Both the position numbers and the translations under genes were made by a program. Below are positions 54,722 through 63,903 of a stretch of DNA of 64,000 nt, piece by piece. The notes under the pieces were generated by a model. It was not told where the DNA came from. It ran no database searches and was given only the letters and a program-made list of their open reading frames with translations. This DNA comes from Hominenteromicrobium sp900549945 (GTDB lineage: Bacteria; Bacillota; Clostridia; Oscillospirales; Acutalibacteraceae): NCBI GenBank assembly GCA_902472305.1, contig CABRNK010000016.1, positions 1 through 64,000 of the forward strand. Direction: 5' to 3'. Numbering within the stretch: the stretch's first letter is position 1; every line of letters begins with the position of its first letter.

Positions 54722-56090
54722 GGCGCACGACCTCCTGCGAGGTAAAGCGCATGAACTCGCCCTGCCAGTGCAGCGGCACGGAGCGCAGGTCGCCGTGGCG
54801 GTTTTTCGCCACGATGCACTCAGCGCTGTTCTTGTCGACCTCCTCGGGCGATTTCGCCTCGTTCGCGTAGTATGCGTCGCGGTAGAGAAACAGCACGATG
54901 TCCGCGTCCTGCTCGATGGAGCCGGAATCGCGCAGGTCGGAGAGCACCGGACGGTGCTCCTGCCGCTTCTCGCCGGCACGCGCGAGCTGTGCGAGCGTGA
55001 CGACCGGGATATTCAGCTCCTTAGCCATGATTTTGAGGCTGCGCGTGATCTCCGAAATCTCCTGCACGCGGTTGTCGATGCGCTTCGCGCTGTTCATAAG
55101 CTGGAGATAGTCGATGAAAACGGCGTCGACGTCCTTTAGTCGGCGGATCTTCGCCTTCATCTCCGGCACCGTGATACCGGGGGAATCGTCGAGATAAAGC
55201 TCCGCCTTCGAGAGGATGTCCCCCGCCTCGACGAGGCGCGTCCAGTCGCTTTCGGTGAGCTCGCCGGTGCGCAGCTTCGTGCCGCCGACCATCGCCTCCG
55301 CGGAGAGCACGCGGGCCGCGAGCTGCTCCTTCGACATCTCGAGCGAGAAAAAGGCGACGCGCTTGTTGCAGGTGATCGAGACATGCCGCGCGATGTTGAG
55401 CGCAAAGCTCGTCTTGCCCATGCCGGGGCGCGCGCCCATGATGATGAGGTCAGAGCGGTTGAGGCCGGTGATCGTGTTATCGAGCTCGCGGATGCCCGTC
55501 GGGATGCCGCGGTACAGGTCCTTGTCCGGCGAATTCAGCCGGTCGAGCCGCTCGAAGGTCTCGAAAAGCACCTCGTTGAGCCGCTGCAGGCCCTTGATGC
55601 TCTTGCCGCGCCGGATGTCGAAGATGCGCTGCTCCGCCGAATCGAGCAGCAGCGCTGTTTCGCCCGCGCCCTCGGTCGCGTCGTCCAAAATGCCGCGCGC
55701 CGCCTGAATCAGCATGCGCACGTCGAACTTGTCGCGCACGATCATGCAGTATTCCTCGACATTCGAGATGCTCGGCACGAGCTGGGCGAGCTGCATCAGG
55801 TACACCTTGCCGGAGCCTTCGTCAAATGTATCTTCCTCACGGAGCCGCTCGAGCAGCGTGACGAGGTCTACCGGCTTGCCCGCCGTGAACATTTCGAGCA
55901 TCACACCGTAGATCAGGCGGTTGTTGACCTGATAGAAATACTCGGCGCGCGGCAAAAGCTCCGCCACGGTCGAAAGACAGGACGGCTCCAGCAAAACAGC
56001 GCCGAGAACGGATTGCTCCGCCTCCGCGCTGAACGGCAGCACCATGCCCGGCACCGCCGCTGTATTCAGTTCAAAAGCTCCGTCCGCCAT
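54711..56090 (-). CDS. dnaB: Replicative DNA helicase
   Basis: 459 residues. The N-terminal helical domain is followed by a RecA-like motor with Walker A ARPGMGKTSFALN and the DnaB motif SLEMSKEQLAARV. It unwinds DNA at the replication fork as a hexamer (called dnaC in Bacillus). It follows rplI by 48 bp, a linkage conserved in Firmicutes, and its 3' end overlaps tilS. No intein is seen. Confidence 0.97.
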   Translation of the reverse strand: MADGAFELNTAAVPGMVLPFSAEAEQSVLGAVLLEPSCLSTVAELLPRAEYFYQVNNRLIYGVMLEMFTAGKPVDLVTLLERLREEDTFDEGSGKVYLMQLAQLVPSISNVEEYCMIVRDKFDVRMLIQAARGILDDATEGAGETALLLDSAEQRIFDIRRGKSIKGLQRLNEVLFETFERLDRLNSPDKDLYRGIPTGIRELDNTITGLNRSDLIIMGARPGMGKTSFALNIARHVSITCNKRVAFFSLEMSKEQLAARVLSAEAMVGGTKLRTGELTESDWTRLVEAGDILSKAELYLDDSPGITVPEMKAKIRRLKDVDAVFIDYLQLMNSAKRIDNRVQEISEITRSLKIMAKELNIPVVTLAQLARAGEKRQEHRPVLSDLRDSGSIEQDADIVLFLYRDAYYANEAKSPEEVDKNSAECIVAKNRHGDLRSVPLHWQGEFMRFTSQEVVRRES

Positions 56091-56138
56091 GCGTACAGCC
56101 CCCTTTTCGAAATGTGCGGCACCGCCGCAGAGCCGGGC

Positions 56139-56585
56139 TTAAACCTCGGTCACGGCGACGGAGAGCTTTGCGGTGATGCCCGCGTAGAGCTTGATCTCCG
56201 CCGGATAGACGCCGAACGCCTTGATGTCGCCGCTCAAATTGATCTTGCGCTTGTCAATCTCGAGGCCGAACTGCTTCTTGATCTCCTGCGCGACCTCCTT
56301 CGCCGTGACGGCGCCGAACAGCTTGCCGTTGAGCCCGGCCTTCGCCGTGATCTTGACGGACTTGCCCTCGAGCGCCTCGGCCGCGCGCTTCGCCTCATCC
56401 GTCTCGGTCTTGATCTTATAGGCTTTCGAGGCCTCGGCGTTTTTCAGCTCGTTCATCGCCTGCGCGTTCGCCTCCTTCGCGAGCTTTCGCGGCAGGAGGA
56501 AATTGCGCGCGTAGCCGTCTGAAGCATTGATGAGCTCGCCCTTTTTGCCGACGCCCTTGACGTCTGCCAGAAGTACAACTTTCAT
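56139..56585 (-). CDS. rplI: 50S ribosomal protein L9
   Basis: 148 residues. It begins MKVVLLADVKGVGKKGELINASDGYARNFLLP with the family N-terminal globular domain, followed by the connecting helix and the C-terminal domain. Between gdpP and dnaB as in most Firmicutes. Confidence 0.98.
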   Translation of the reverse strand: MKVVLLADVKGVGKKGELINASDGYARNFLLPRKLAKEANAQAMNELKNAEASKAYKIKTETDEAKRAAEALEGKSVKITAKAGLNGKLFGAVTAKEVAQEIKKQFGLEIDKRKINLSGDIKAFGVYPAEIKLYAGITAKLSVAVTEV

Positions 56586-56635
56586 GGTGATAACCCCTTT
56601 TCCTGTTTTAATATGGCTTTATGCGAAATCAGCCG

Positions 56636-58612
56636 TCAGTTTTCAAATTTTGAGGCCTGCGCCAGCTTGCTGTCCAGCACGCGGACCAGCGCCTTGCGCA
56701 CGTCGTTCGTCGTGCTGTTTTTCACCTGCGCGCCCGCCATCGTCAAGTGGCCGCCGCCGCCGAATTCCTCGAGCAGCACCTGCACGTTCACGTCGCCGAG
56801 GCTGCGGGCCGAAATATTCGTCTCATTGCCCGCGCGGAAAATCACGAACGACGCGCGGACGTTCTGGATCGAGAGCAGCTCGTCGGCTGCCTGCGCCGCC
56901 GCGATGCGGATATTCGGAAACTCCCAGTTCGAGCAGGCGATCGCGCAGCCCTTGTAGACCTCCGCGCCCGCGACAAGCTGCGAGCGCTCCTTGTAGGTGT
57001 CGAGCGAATTCGAGAACATCTTCTTGACCTCCACCGTATCGGCGCCGCGCCGCTTCAGGTAGGCCGAGGCCTCGAAGGTGCGCACGCCGGTTTTGAGGAC
57101 AAAGTTCTTCGTATCGAGCATGATGCCGGCGAGCAGCGCCGTGGCCTCGCGCTTGTTGAGCGCGGCGCCGTTGATGTACTGCACAAGCTCGGCCACCATC
57201 TCGGAGGCGGAGCTCGCATACGGCTCGTGGTAAAAGATGATCGCGTTTTGAATGTGCGCCACGACCATGCGGTGGTGGTCGATCACGACGACGCGCGGGA
57301 TCGCCTTTAAGACCTCCGGGCTTTCGACAAACGTCATCGAATGCGTATCCACCACGATCAGAAGCGACCGCTGCGTGCAGAGGTCCTGCGCCTCCTGCGG
57401 CGTGATGAACATATCCTCGTACTCCGCCTGATGGTCGAACGTGTTGATCAGGCTCGTCGCGAGGGAGCGGCCGCGGTCGATAACAATACTGGCGCGGCAC
57501 TCGAGCCCCTTCGTAACCGCCGCCCACATGCCGACCGCCGAACCGACGCTGTCGAGGTCGGAATTCGTGTGGCCCATGATGAACACGCGGTCGCTCGACT
57601 TGATGTGGTCGGAAAGCGTGGCCGCGATGACGCGCGTGCGCACCTTGTCGCGCTTTTCCACGCCCTTCGAGAGGCCGCCGAAGAACTCGTATGTACCGTC
57701 CGGCAGGCGGACGGCAACCTGATCGCCGCCGCGGCCGAGCGCCATATCAAGCGCGTGGCGCGCGTGCAGCTCGCTCTTCACGGCCGTTGCGGCGCCGCGG
57801 CCGATGCCGATCGAAACCGTGGCGGACATATTGTTTTCGCCTTTAATGGCGCGCACGCTGTCGAGCACGGCGAAGCGCTTGGCCTTCGCCTCCTCCACGT
57901 GCTGGTCGTCGGTGATGAGCAGGTAGCGCCCGTTCGTCAGAAGGCGCAGGAAGCCGCCCATCGTGTCGTTCGCCCACGTGCGCAGAACGGCCTCCACCTC
58001 GGCGGTGATGCGCGATTCCTCGCTGCCGTCCGCATCGCGCGTGAGCTCCTCGCGGTTGTCGAACGAGATCAGCGCCACAACGGTGCGCCGGTCCCTGAAT
58101 TCCCTGTGGATCTGCTTATAATAGGTATCGTCGACAAAGTAGACGACGCTGCCGCCGCCCGCGCGCAGGCCGTAGGCCGTGAACTCGCGGTCGCCGAAGG
58201 TGACGGCGGTGCCACTCTCCGAAAGGATCTGGCGCAGCGTTTTCGGGTAGATATAGGCGGCGATGTTGTCGCCGCGGCCGTCCGCGTCCTCGGTAAAGAG
58301 CTCGCGGAAGCGCGCGTTCGTCCACACGATGTCCCCGAGGTTCCCGAGCACCGCCACCGGCAGCGCAAACTGGTCGAAGTCCCGCTCCTCCTCGGCGGAG
58401 AGCACGCGGCGCGCAGCGCGCAGCGCCGTCTGGATATGCACGCGGTAGTGCAGGTCGGTGACAACGACCGCAACCGCGGCAAGCACCGCCGCCGTCAGCT
58501 CCGCCGCGAACAGGATCTTGTTCCCGCGGAAGCTCAGGCAGGCCATCACAAGCATGGCGGCCGCCATGGCATAGTACACCGGCGAGGTCGTCCAGATGCG
58601 CCGTTTTCTCAT
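56636..58612 (-). CDS. gdpP: Cyclic-di-AMP phosphodiesterase GdpP
   Basis: 658 residues. Two membrane helices near the N-terminus (positions about 13-50), then a PAS-like domain, a degenerate GGDEF domain, and the DHH-DHHA1 phosphodiesterase: GHTNSDLDSVG, DTHSM, DHHRM, and late GGGGHLTMAG. It hydrolyses c-di-AMP to pApA, affecting cell wall and potassium homeostasis and beta-lactam tolerance. It starts 28 bp after rnj and precedes rplI. Confidence 0.96.
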   Translation of the reverse strand: MRKRRIWTTSPVYYAMAAAMLVMACLSFRGNKILFAAELTAAVLAAVAVVVTDLHYRVHIQTALRAARRVLSAEEERDFDQFALPVAVLGNLGDIVWTNARFRELFTEDADGRGDNIAAYIYPKTLRQILSESGTAVTFGDREFTAYGLRAGGGSVVYFVDDTYYKQIHREFRDRRTVVALISFDNREELTRDADGSEESRITAEVEAVLRTWANDTMGGFLRLLTNGRYLLITDDQHVEEAKAKRFAVLDSVRAIKGENNMSATVSIGIGRGAATAVKSELHARHALDMALGRGGDQVAVRLPDGTYEFFGGLSKGVEKRDKVRTRVIAATLSDHIKSSDRVFIMGHTNSDLDSVGSAVGMWAAVTKGLECRASIVIDRGRSLATSLINTFDHQAEYEDMFITPQEAQDLCTQRSLLIVVDTHSMTFVESPEVLKAIPRVVVIDHHRMVVAHIQNAIIFYHEPYASSASEMVAELVQYINGAALNKREATALLAGIMLDTKNFVLKTGVRTFEASAYLKRRGADTVEVKKMFSNSLDTYKERSQLVAGAEVYKGCAIACSNWEFPNIRIAAAQAADELLSIQNVRASFVIFRAGNETNISARSLGDVNVQVLLEEFGGGGHLTMAGAQVKNSTTNDVRKALVRVLDSKLAQASKFEN

Positions 58613-58640
58613 AACGCCTTTCTCTCCTTTGTCAGATGAA

Positions 58641-60689
58641 TCAGACTTCCATGATGATCGGCAGGATCATCGGGCTGCGCTTCGTGCGGTTGTAGAGCAG
58701 CCGCGAGAGACTGTCGCGCACGCGGATCTTGATCGCGCTCCACTCGCGCACGTTCTCCTCCATGCACTGGCTGATCGTGCGGCCGACGAGCCTGCGCGCC
58801 TCCTCCATCAGCCCCTCGGACTCGCGCACGTAAACGAAGCCGCGCGAGACGATGTCCGGCCCGGAGACGACCTCGCCCGAGGCCGAATCGATCGTGCAGA
58901 CCGCGATAATCAGGCCGTCCTCCGCGAGGTGCTTTCTGTCGCGCAGCACGATGCTGCCCACATCGCCGACGCCGAGGCCGTCGACCATGACGGCGCCCGC
59001 CGGAACGTCCGGCAGACGGCGGATAAACGCCTCGTTGACCTCGACGGCGTTGCCGATATCGCCGATGAAGATGTTTTCCGGCGGCACGCCCATGCTCATC
59101 GCAACGCCCGCGTGCTTGCGCAGGTGCTTCTGCTCGCCGTGCACCGGGATGAAATACTTCGGCTTCGTCAGCGCCTGAATGATCTTGAGCTCCTCCTGAC
59201 AGGCGTGGCCCGAAACGTGCACCTCGTACATCGATTCGTACACGACGTCGCAGCCGCGCTTCAAAAGCTCGTCAACAACCGTGCCGACGGTCTTTTCGTT
59301 GCCCGGGATCGGGCGCGCGGAGATGATAATCATGTCGTCCTCGCCGACGGCCACCTGACGGTGATCGTCGAACGCCATGCGCGTCAGCGCGGACATCGGC
59401 TCGCCCTGACTGCCCGTCGTGATCAGGACGATCTGGTCCTTCGGGTAGCGGGAAATCATGTTGAGGTCGATCAAGAGGCCGTCCGGCACGTCCAGATAGC
59501 CGAGGCCGCTCGCGATCGTCATCACATTGACCATGCTGCGGCCGGAAAGCGCGACCTTGCGGCCGTACTGCGCCGCGCAGTTGATGATCTGCTGCACGCG
59601 GCTGATATTCGACGCGAACGTCGCGATAATCAGACGCTTGTGGTTCGCATCGGCACGCGCGAACATCGACTCAAAGGTCGCATTGACCTTCTGCTCCGTC
59701 TGTGTGTAGCCGGGGCGCTCGGCGTTCGTCGAGTCGGCCATCAGCATGAGGACGCCCTCCTCGCCGAGCTTCGCAAACCGCGCGAGATCGATCATGCCGC
59801 CCTGCGTCGGGGTAAAATCGATCTTGAAGTCGCCGGTATGGACGATGACGCCTGCCGGCGTGTGGAGCGCGAGGCCCACCGCGTCGGAAATCGAGTGGTT
59901 CACGTGGATCAGCTCCACGTCGAAGCAGCCGAGATGAATGTGCGAGCCCGCCGGCGTCACATGCAGCCGGACATGGCCGAGATTGTGCTCCTTGAGCTTG
60001 TTCTCGATCAGCGCGATCGTCAGCGCCGTGCCGTAGACCGGCACGCGGATCTTTTTGAGGAGGTACGGCAGCGAGCCGATGTGGTCCTCGTGGCCGTGCG
60101 TGATCACAACGCCGCGGATGCGGTCCATGTTCTTTTCGACGAAGCTGAAATCCGGGATGACGGCGTCGATGCCGGGCATCTCCTCATCCGGGAATGCGAG
60201 GCCGCAGTCGACGATGACCATATCCTCGCCGCACTCAAAGAGCGTGAAGTTCTTGCCGATCTCGTTGAGGCCGCCGAGGAAATACACCTTGACGGACGGC
60301 TTCTGCTTTGCGCTGCGGCGCCGGCCCTTCGTCTGTGCCGCCGGCTGCTCCGATGCGAGCGGCGCTCTTGCGGGCTGCTTTTCCCGCGCTGTGCCGCCCT
60401 GCGCGGCGCGCGGCGCGCGCTTCGTGCGCGTCTCCTTCTTCGGCGGCTCCTGCGCCGCGGGCTTCGCCGCCTTCTTCCCCTTCTCCGGCTTCTTTTCCTG
60501 CTTTGCGGCCTCCGGCTTTTCCGCAGCCTTCCTGCGCGGGCGCTTCGCGGGCTTCTCAATCGGGTCGGAGATCTTTCCGACGAATGCCGCATCGCCTGCC
60601 GCCGCGCTGAGCGGCTGGTCCTGCTTCTTCTGGGGCGTATCGCCGAGCGATGCGGGCTTAATCAATCTGTTCACTTTCTTGTCTGACAA
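58641..60689 (-). CDS. rnj: Ribonuclease J with a long basic N-terminal extension
   Basis: 682 residues from a TTG start at 60689 (AAGGAAGG eight bases upstream). The RNase J core begins near residue 130 (VKVYFLGGLNEIGKN) with THGHEDH metal ligands, the beta-CASP domain, and a C-terminal part. It acts as endo- and 5'-3' exoribonuclease in mRNA decay and rRNA maturation. The first ~125 residues are rich in Lys, Ala, Pro and Arg and probably disordered, unlike Bacillus RNase J1 (555 residues). It heads rnj-gdpP-rplI-dnaB-tilS-hpt. Confidence 0.93.
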   Translation of the reverse strand: MSDKKVNRLIKPASLGDTPQKKQDQPLSAAAGDAAFVGKISDPIEKPAKRPRRKAAEKPEAAKQEKKPEKGKKAAKPAAQEPPKKETRTKRAPRAAQGGTAREKQPARAPLASEQPAAQTKGRRRSAKQKPSVKVYFLGGLNEIGKNFTLFECGEDMVIVDCGLAFPDEEMPGIDAVIPDFSFVEKNMDRIRGVVITHGHEDHIGSLPYLLKKIRVPVYGTALTIALIENKLKEHNLGHVRLHVTPAGSHIHLGCFDVELIHVNHSISDAVGLALHTPAGVIVHTGDFKIDFTPTQGGMIDLARFAKLGEEGVLMLMADSTNAERPGYTQTEQKVNATFESMFARADANHKRLIIATFASNISRVQQIINCAAQYGRKVALSGRSMVNVMTIASGLGYLDVPDGLLIDLNMISRYPKDQIVLITTGSQGEPMSALTRMAFDDHRQVAVGEDDMIIISARPIPGNEKTVGTVVDELLKRGCDVVYESMYEVHVSGHACQEELKIIQALTKPKYFIPVHGEQKHLRKHAGVAMSMGVPPENIFIGDIGNAVEVNEAFIRRLPDVPAGAVMVDGLGVGDVGSIVLRDRKHLAEDGLIIAVCTIDSASGEVVSGPDIVSRGFVYVRESEGLMEEARRLVGRTISQCMEENVREWSAIKIRVRDSLSRLLYNRTKRSPMILPIIMEV

Positions 60690-60918
60690 ATAAATAACCT
60701 TCCTTTCCAAATTGGACAAGGCGGCGCACGGCGCTGCTCCGCGCCGCACTGCTGCCTGTGAATCATGGTTTTACTTTTTTGTTTTCCGTTCAACACGTAT
60801 TATACCCGGCGGCCCGCAGGGAGGCCGTACCGGCAAAGCGCTTTCCGCCCACAGGCGGCGCGCTGCGTTACCGATCCAAAATACAAGACGGTTTTCGCCG
60901 TACACAAAAGTTATCTCT

Positions 60919-60947
60919 ATTTTACGCCATTTGCCCCTGACTGTCAA
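60919..60947 (-). promoter_or_regulatory. Promoter for the rnj operon
   Basis: Minus strand TTGACA (60942-60947), 17-bp spacer, TAAAAT (60919-60924), eleven of twelve consensus positions. The leader to the rnj start is about 220 nt, unusually long here. Confidence 0.8.
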
Positions 60948-61007
60948 GCGCTCCGCACGCAGCTTTGCAGTCGGCCGCGATCCGCCCGCCGTTCGGGCGC
61001 CGCCGGA

Positions 61008-61065
61008 AAGCGCCGGAGCCGGGGCCGCGCGCCTCCCTGTGCAAGCCGCGGCGGCTCCGGCGCTT
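61008..61065. other. Long hairpin between divergent promoters
   Basis: Perfect 14-bp stem (arms 61008-61021 and 61052-61065) with a 30-base loop that can fold further, in the spacer between the rnj and kinase promoters. No T-run. The rest of 60948-61131 shows nothing else recognisable. Confidence 0.45.
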
Positions 61066-61131
61066 CGAGCGCATTTTATCCCCTCAGCGGCGCCGGCCGT
61101 GCAGAAATCCCGCACTGCACAGCCGCGCGGC

Positions 61132-61160
61132 TTGACCCCGTGCGGCGGACGTGCTAAGAT
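61132..61160 (+). promoter_or_regulatory. Promoter for the APH-like kinase gene
   Basis: TTGACC (61132-61137), 17-bp spacer, TAAGAT (61155-61160), about 37 bp before the start codon. Confidence 0.65.
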
Positions 61161-61196
61161 GACAGGTACAAGCCTGATTTCGGAGGATGAAACGCC

Positions 61197-62054
61197 ATGC
61201 AGATCACAGCAGAGCTCGTAAAAGATTTAATCGCGGCGCAGTTTCCGCAGTGGAGCGGCCTGCCGGTCCGCCCGGTCGAAAAAAGCGGACACGACAACCG
61301 CACGTTCCACCTCGGCGATGCGATGTCCGTGCGCCTGCCGAGCGGCAAGGCCTATGAGGCGCAGGTGCAGAAGGAAAGCCGCTGGCTGCCCTATTTGCAG
61401 GCGCAGCTCGATTTCCCGGTTTCCGCGCCGCTCGCCGTCGGGCAGCCCTCCGCGCAGTACCCGTATTTCTGGTCGGTAAACCGCTGGATTGAGGGCTGCA
61501 CACTGCTCGAGGAGCCGCCCGAGGACCGCGCGGCGCTGGCCGCCGGACTGGCCGCCGCGCTGAAAAAGCTCCAGCAGGTCGACTGCACCGGCGGGCCGGA
61601 GGCCGGGGCGCACAATTTTTACCGCGGCTGCAGCCCGGCGGTCTACGACGGCGGCACGCGCGCCGCACTGGACGCGCTGCGCGGCCGCCTGCCAACAGAC
61701 CGCCTCGCCGCCGTTTGGGCGGACTGCACCGCCGCGCCGTACACGGACCGTGGCGTCTGGGTGCACGGCGATGTCGCCCCCGGCAACATTTTGATGCGGG
61801 ATCGCCGCTTCTGCGGGCTCATCGACTTCGGCATCCTCGGCACCGGCGACCCCGCCTGCGACTACGCGATGGCATGGACGTATTTCGAGGCGGCCGAGCG
61901 CCGCGTTTTCCTCGGCGGGCTGAGCTGCGGCATGGTTGCCCGGGCGCGCGGCTGGGCGCTGTGGAAATCGCTGATCACCTACGACGACGAGAACCCCGAT
62001 TCCCGGCAGGCCGCGCGCCACGCCGTGCGTGAAATTCTCGGGGAAACCGGCTGA
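61197..62054 (+). CDS. APH-family phosphotransferase, unknown substrate
   Basis: 285 residues. The catalytic loop VHGDVAPGNIL and the metal-binding IDFGILGTGDPACD of the aminoglycoside/homoserine-kinase-like fold are present, with an N-terminal lobe containing SGHDNRTFHLG. Such genes phosphorylate many small molecules. Resistance function is not shown. CGGAGG lies ten bases before ATG. Monocistronic with its own promoter. Distant relative of the N-terminal domain of the fusion at 11984-13792. Confidence 0.85.
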   Translation: MQITAELVKDLIAAQFPQWSGLPVRPVEKSGHDNRTFHLGDAMSVRLPSGKAYEAQVQKESRWLPYLQAQLDFPVSAPLAVGQPSAQYPYFWSVNRWIEGCTLLEEPPEDRAALAAGLAAALKKLQQVDCTGGPEAGAHNFYRGCSPAVYDGGTRAALDALRGRLPTDRLAAVWADCTAAPYTDRGVWVHGDVAPGNILMRDRRFCGLIDFGILGTGDPACDYAMAWTYFEAAERRVFLGGLSCGMVARARGWALWKSLITYDDENPDSRQAARHAVREILGETG

Positions 62055-62560
62055 CCGCCGCGCAAAGCCGCCCTGTTCCTTAAATTGTTGCCGGATTTCC
62101 CCGCGCCTATACGCCGTGCGCGCCGCTTTGCCTGCACAGCCGAAGCGCTGCGCCGTGCCCAAGACAGCGAACTGCGACAAGCTCGCTTTGCCTGCGCGGC
62201 CGAAGCAGCGCGCGGAAAGCTCGATCAGCGCCACCGGCCTTTTCCGTTCACGCACCGTGCGCCCGTACATCGGCCTGCCCCGCCGTTGTGGTGCCGCCCA
62301 GATAATCGGCCTGCCGTCAGGCACCTCGCTTTTGGCGGCAGACGTTTTCTTAAGCGCGCGGTCCCACTTATCTGCAAAAATGCCTTTGCGCAGCATACCG
62401 TACCCGGCTGCGCCCCGCGGCTGAAAGCGCCGTGCGCACTTGCGCCGGCAGAATAAGCGGGGCTGCACGGAGCCTCTTGCGCGCGTTTCGGCATATTGTA
62501 TTGCTTTCAGCTCTAAATTTTAACAAAATTTGAATTTTTGCCGATATTTGCATTTCCCTA
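62055..62560. repeat. GC-rich spacer with an imperfect direct repeat
   Basis: The block CGCTTTGCCTGC followed by a variable trimer and CCGAAGC occurs twice, 60 bp apart (62124-62146 and 62184-62206). The reading frames here are compositionally odd and I consider them non-coding. The last 60 bp turn AT-rich before the iscS promoter. It may be a dispersed intergenic repeat or the remains of one. Confidence 0.45.
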
Positions 62561-62589
62561 TTGAAAAGTATACCAAATTGGTGTATATT
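62561..62589 (+). promoter_or_regulatory. iscS promoter with operator-like dyad
   Basis: TTGAAA (62561-62566), 17-bp spacer, TATATT (62584-62589). The dyad ACCAA-A-TTGGT (62572-62582) lies inside the spacer, where an Rrf2/IscR-type repressor could block RNA polymerase (inference). About 80 nt of leader follow. Confidence 0.65.
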
Positions 62590-62668
62590 TGTCTTGATGA
62601 GGAAAGACTATAGAGAACGTCAGCCATTCCCTCACAAAAAATACAATCCGAAAGGTACTGATAAAGCT

Positions 62669-63865
62669 ATGGAATTAAACGGCAAGAGAATTGTTTATGC
62701 AGACAACGCCGCTACCACGGCCGTCTCCCCCGCTGTGCTCGACGCGATGCTGCCGTTTTACAAGGAACTCTACGGCAACCCATCGAGCCTTTACGCGATC
62801 GGCAACGCTGCGAAAAAGCCGCTTGAGGAAGCGCGCGAAAAGGTAGCCCGCTGCCTCGGCGCCGACGCGAGCGAGATCTATTTCACCTCGGGCGGCAGCG
62901 AGAGCGACAACTGGGCCATAAAGGGCGTCGCCCACAAATTGAAAGCGAAAGGCAAGACGCACATCATCACGAGCAAGTTCGAGCACCACGCCGTGCTGCA
63001 CACCTGCGCGGCGCTCGAAAAGGAGGGCTTCACGGTCACCTATCTCGACGTGCATGAGAACGGCATCGTCGTGCCCGAGGAGCTCGAGGCCGCGATCACC
63101 GAGCAGACCGCGCTCGTCACGATCATGTATGCAAACAACGAAATCGGCACCATTCAGCCGATTTCTGAGATCGGCGCGATCTGCAAGAAGCACGGCGTGC
63201 TCTTCCACACCGACGCCGTGCAGGCCGTGGGCAACGTGCCGATCGACGTCAAGGCGCAGAACATCGACATGCTTTCCCTGAGCGGCCACAAGCTCCACGC
63301 GCCGAAGGGCGTCGGCGCGCTGTACATCCGCCGCGGCATCACGATTCCGAACCTCATCGACGGCGGCGCACAGGAGAGAACGCGCCGCGCCGGTACGGAA
63401 AACGTCGCCGGCATCGTCGGCCTCGGCGTTGCAATGGAGAACGCGATCGCGACGATGGATGAGAAAAACGCGAAGCTGCGCCGCATGCAGGACAAGCTGA
63501 TCACGGAGATTTTGAAAATCGACCGCAGCCGCCTCAACGGCGACCGTGAAAAGCGCCTGCCCGGCAACGTCAGCTTCTGTTTTGAGGGCATTGAGGGCGA
63601 ATCGCTGCTCCTTATGCTCGATCTCAAGGGCGTATGCGGCTCCTCCGGCAGTGCCTGCACGAGCGGCTCACTCGATCCGAGCCACGTGCTGCTCGCCATC
63701 GGCCTCAAGCACGAGGTCGCGCACGGCTCCCTGCGCCTGAGCTTCAGCGACATGAACGACGAGAGCGACATCGATTACATTCTGGAAGTTCTTCCGCCGA
63801 TCGTCGAGCGCCTCCGCTCGATGAGTCCGCTCTGGGATGCAATCATCCACGGCCGTACCATTTGA
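62669..63865 (+). CDS. iscS: Cysteine desulfurase IscS/NifS
   Basis: 398 residues. The N-terminal YADNAATT, the PLP Lys in SGHKLHAPKG, and the catalytic Cys in SSGSACTSGS are present. It removes sulfur from cysteine as a persulfide for Fe-S cluster assembly, passing it to the adjacent scaffold IscU. The start at MELNGKRIVYAD fits the family, though the AAAGG site is about 13 bases away. The frame stays open upstream without similarity. It precedes iscU by 38 bp. Confidence 0.95.
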   Translation: MELNGKRIVYADNAATTAVSPAVLDAMLPFYKELYGNPSSLYAIGNAAKKPLEEAREKVARCLGADASEIYFTSGGSESDNWAIKGVAHKLKAKGKTHIITSKFEHHAVLHTCAALEKEGFTVTYLDVHENGIVVPEELEAAITEQTALVTIMYANNEIGTIQPISEIGAICKKHGVLFHTDAVQAVGNVPIDVKAQNIDMLSLSGHKLHAPKGVGALYIRRGITIPNLIDGGAQERTRRAGTENVAGIVGLGVAMENAIATMDEKNAKLRRMQDKLITEILKIDRSRLNGDREKRLPGNVSFCFEGIEGESLLLMLDLKGVCGSSGSACTSGSLDPSHVLLAIGLKHEVAHGSLRLSFSDMNDESDIDYILEVLPPIVERLRSMSPLWDAIIHGRTI

Positions 63866-63903
63866 GAAAAAACAGCGATTTGCTTGAAAGGATCTGACTG
63901 ATT

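Noticed and set aside
61197..62054. Aminoglycoside resistance gene
   Set aside because: Motifs show only the broad APH/choline-kinase fold. No specific resistance subfamily is recognisable.
61227..62468. A 413-codon minus-strand frame over the kinase gene and the repeat spacer
   Set aside because: Composition is a shadow of the plus-strand kinase plus GC-rich spacer. No promoter, ribosome site or domain.
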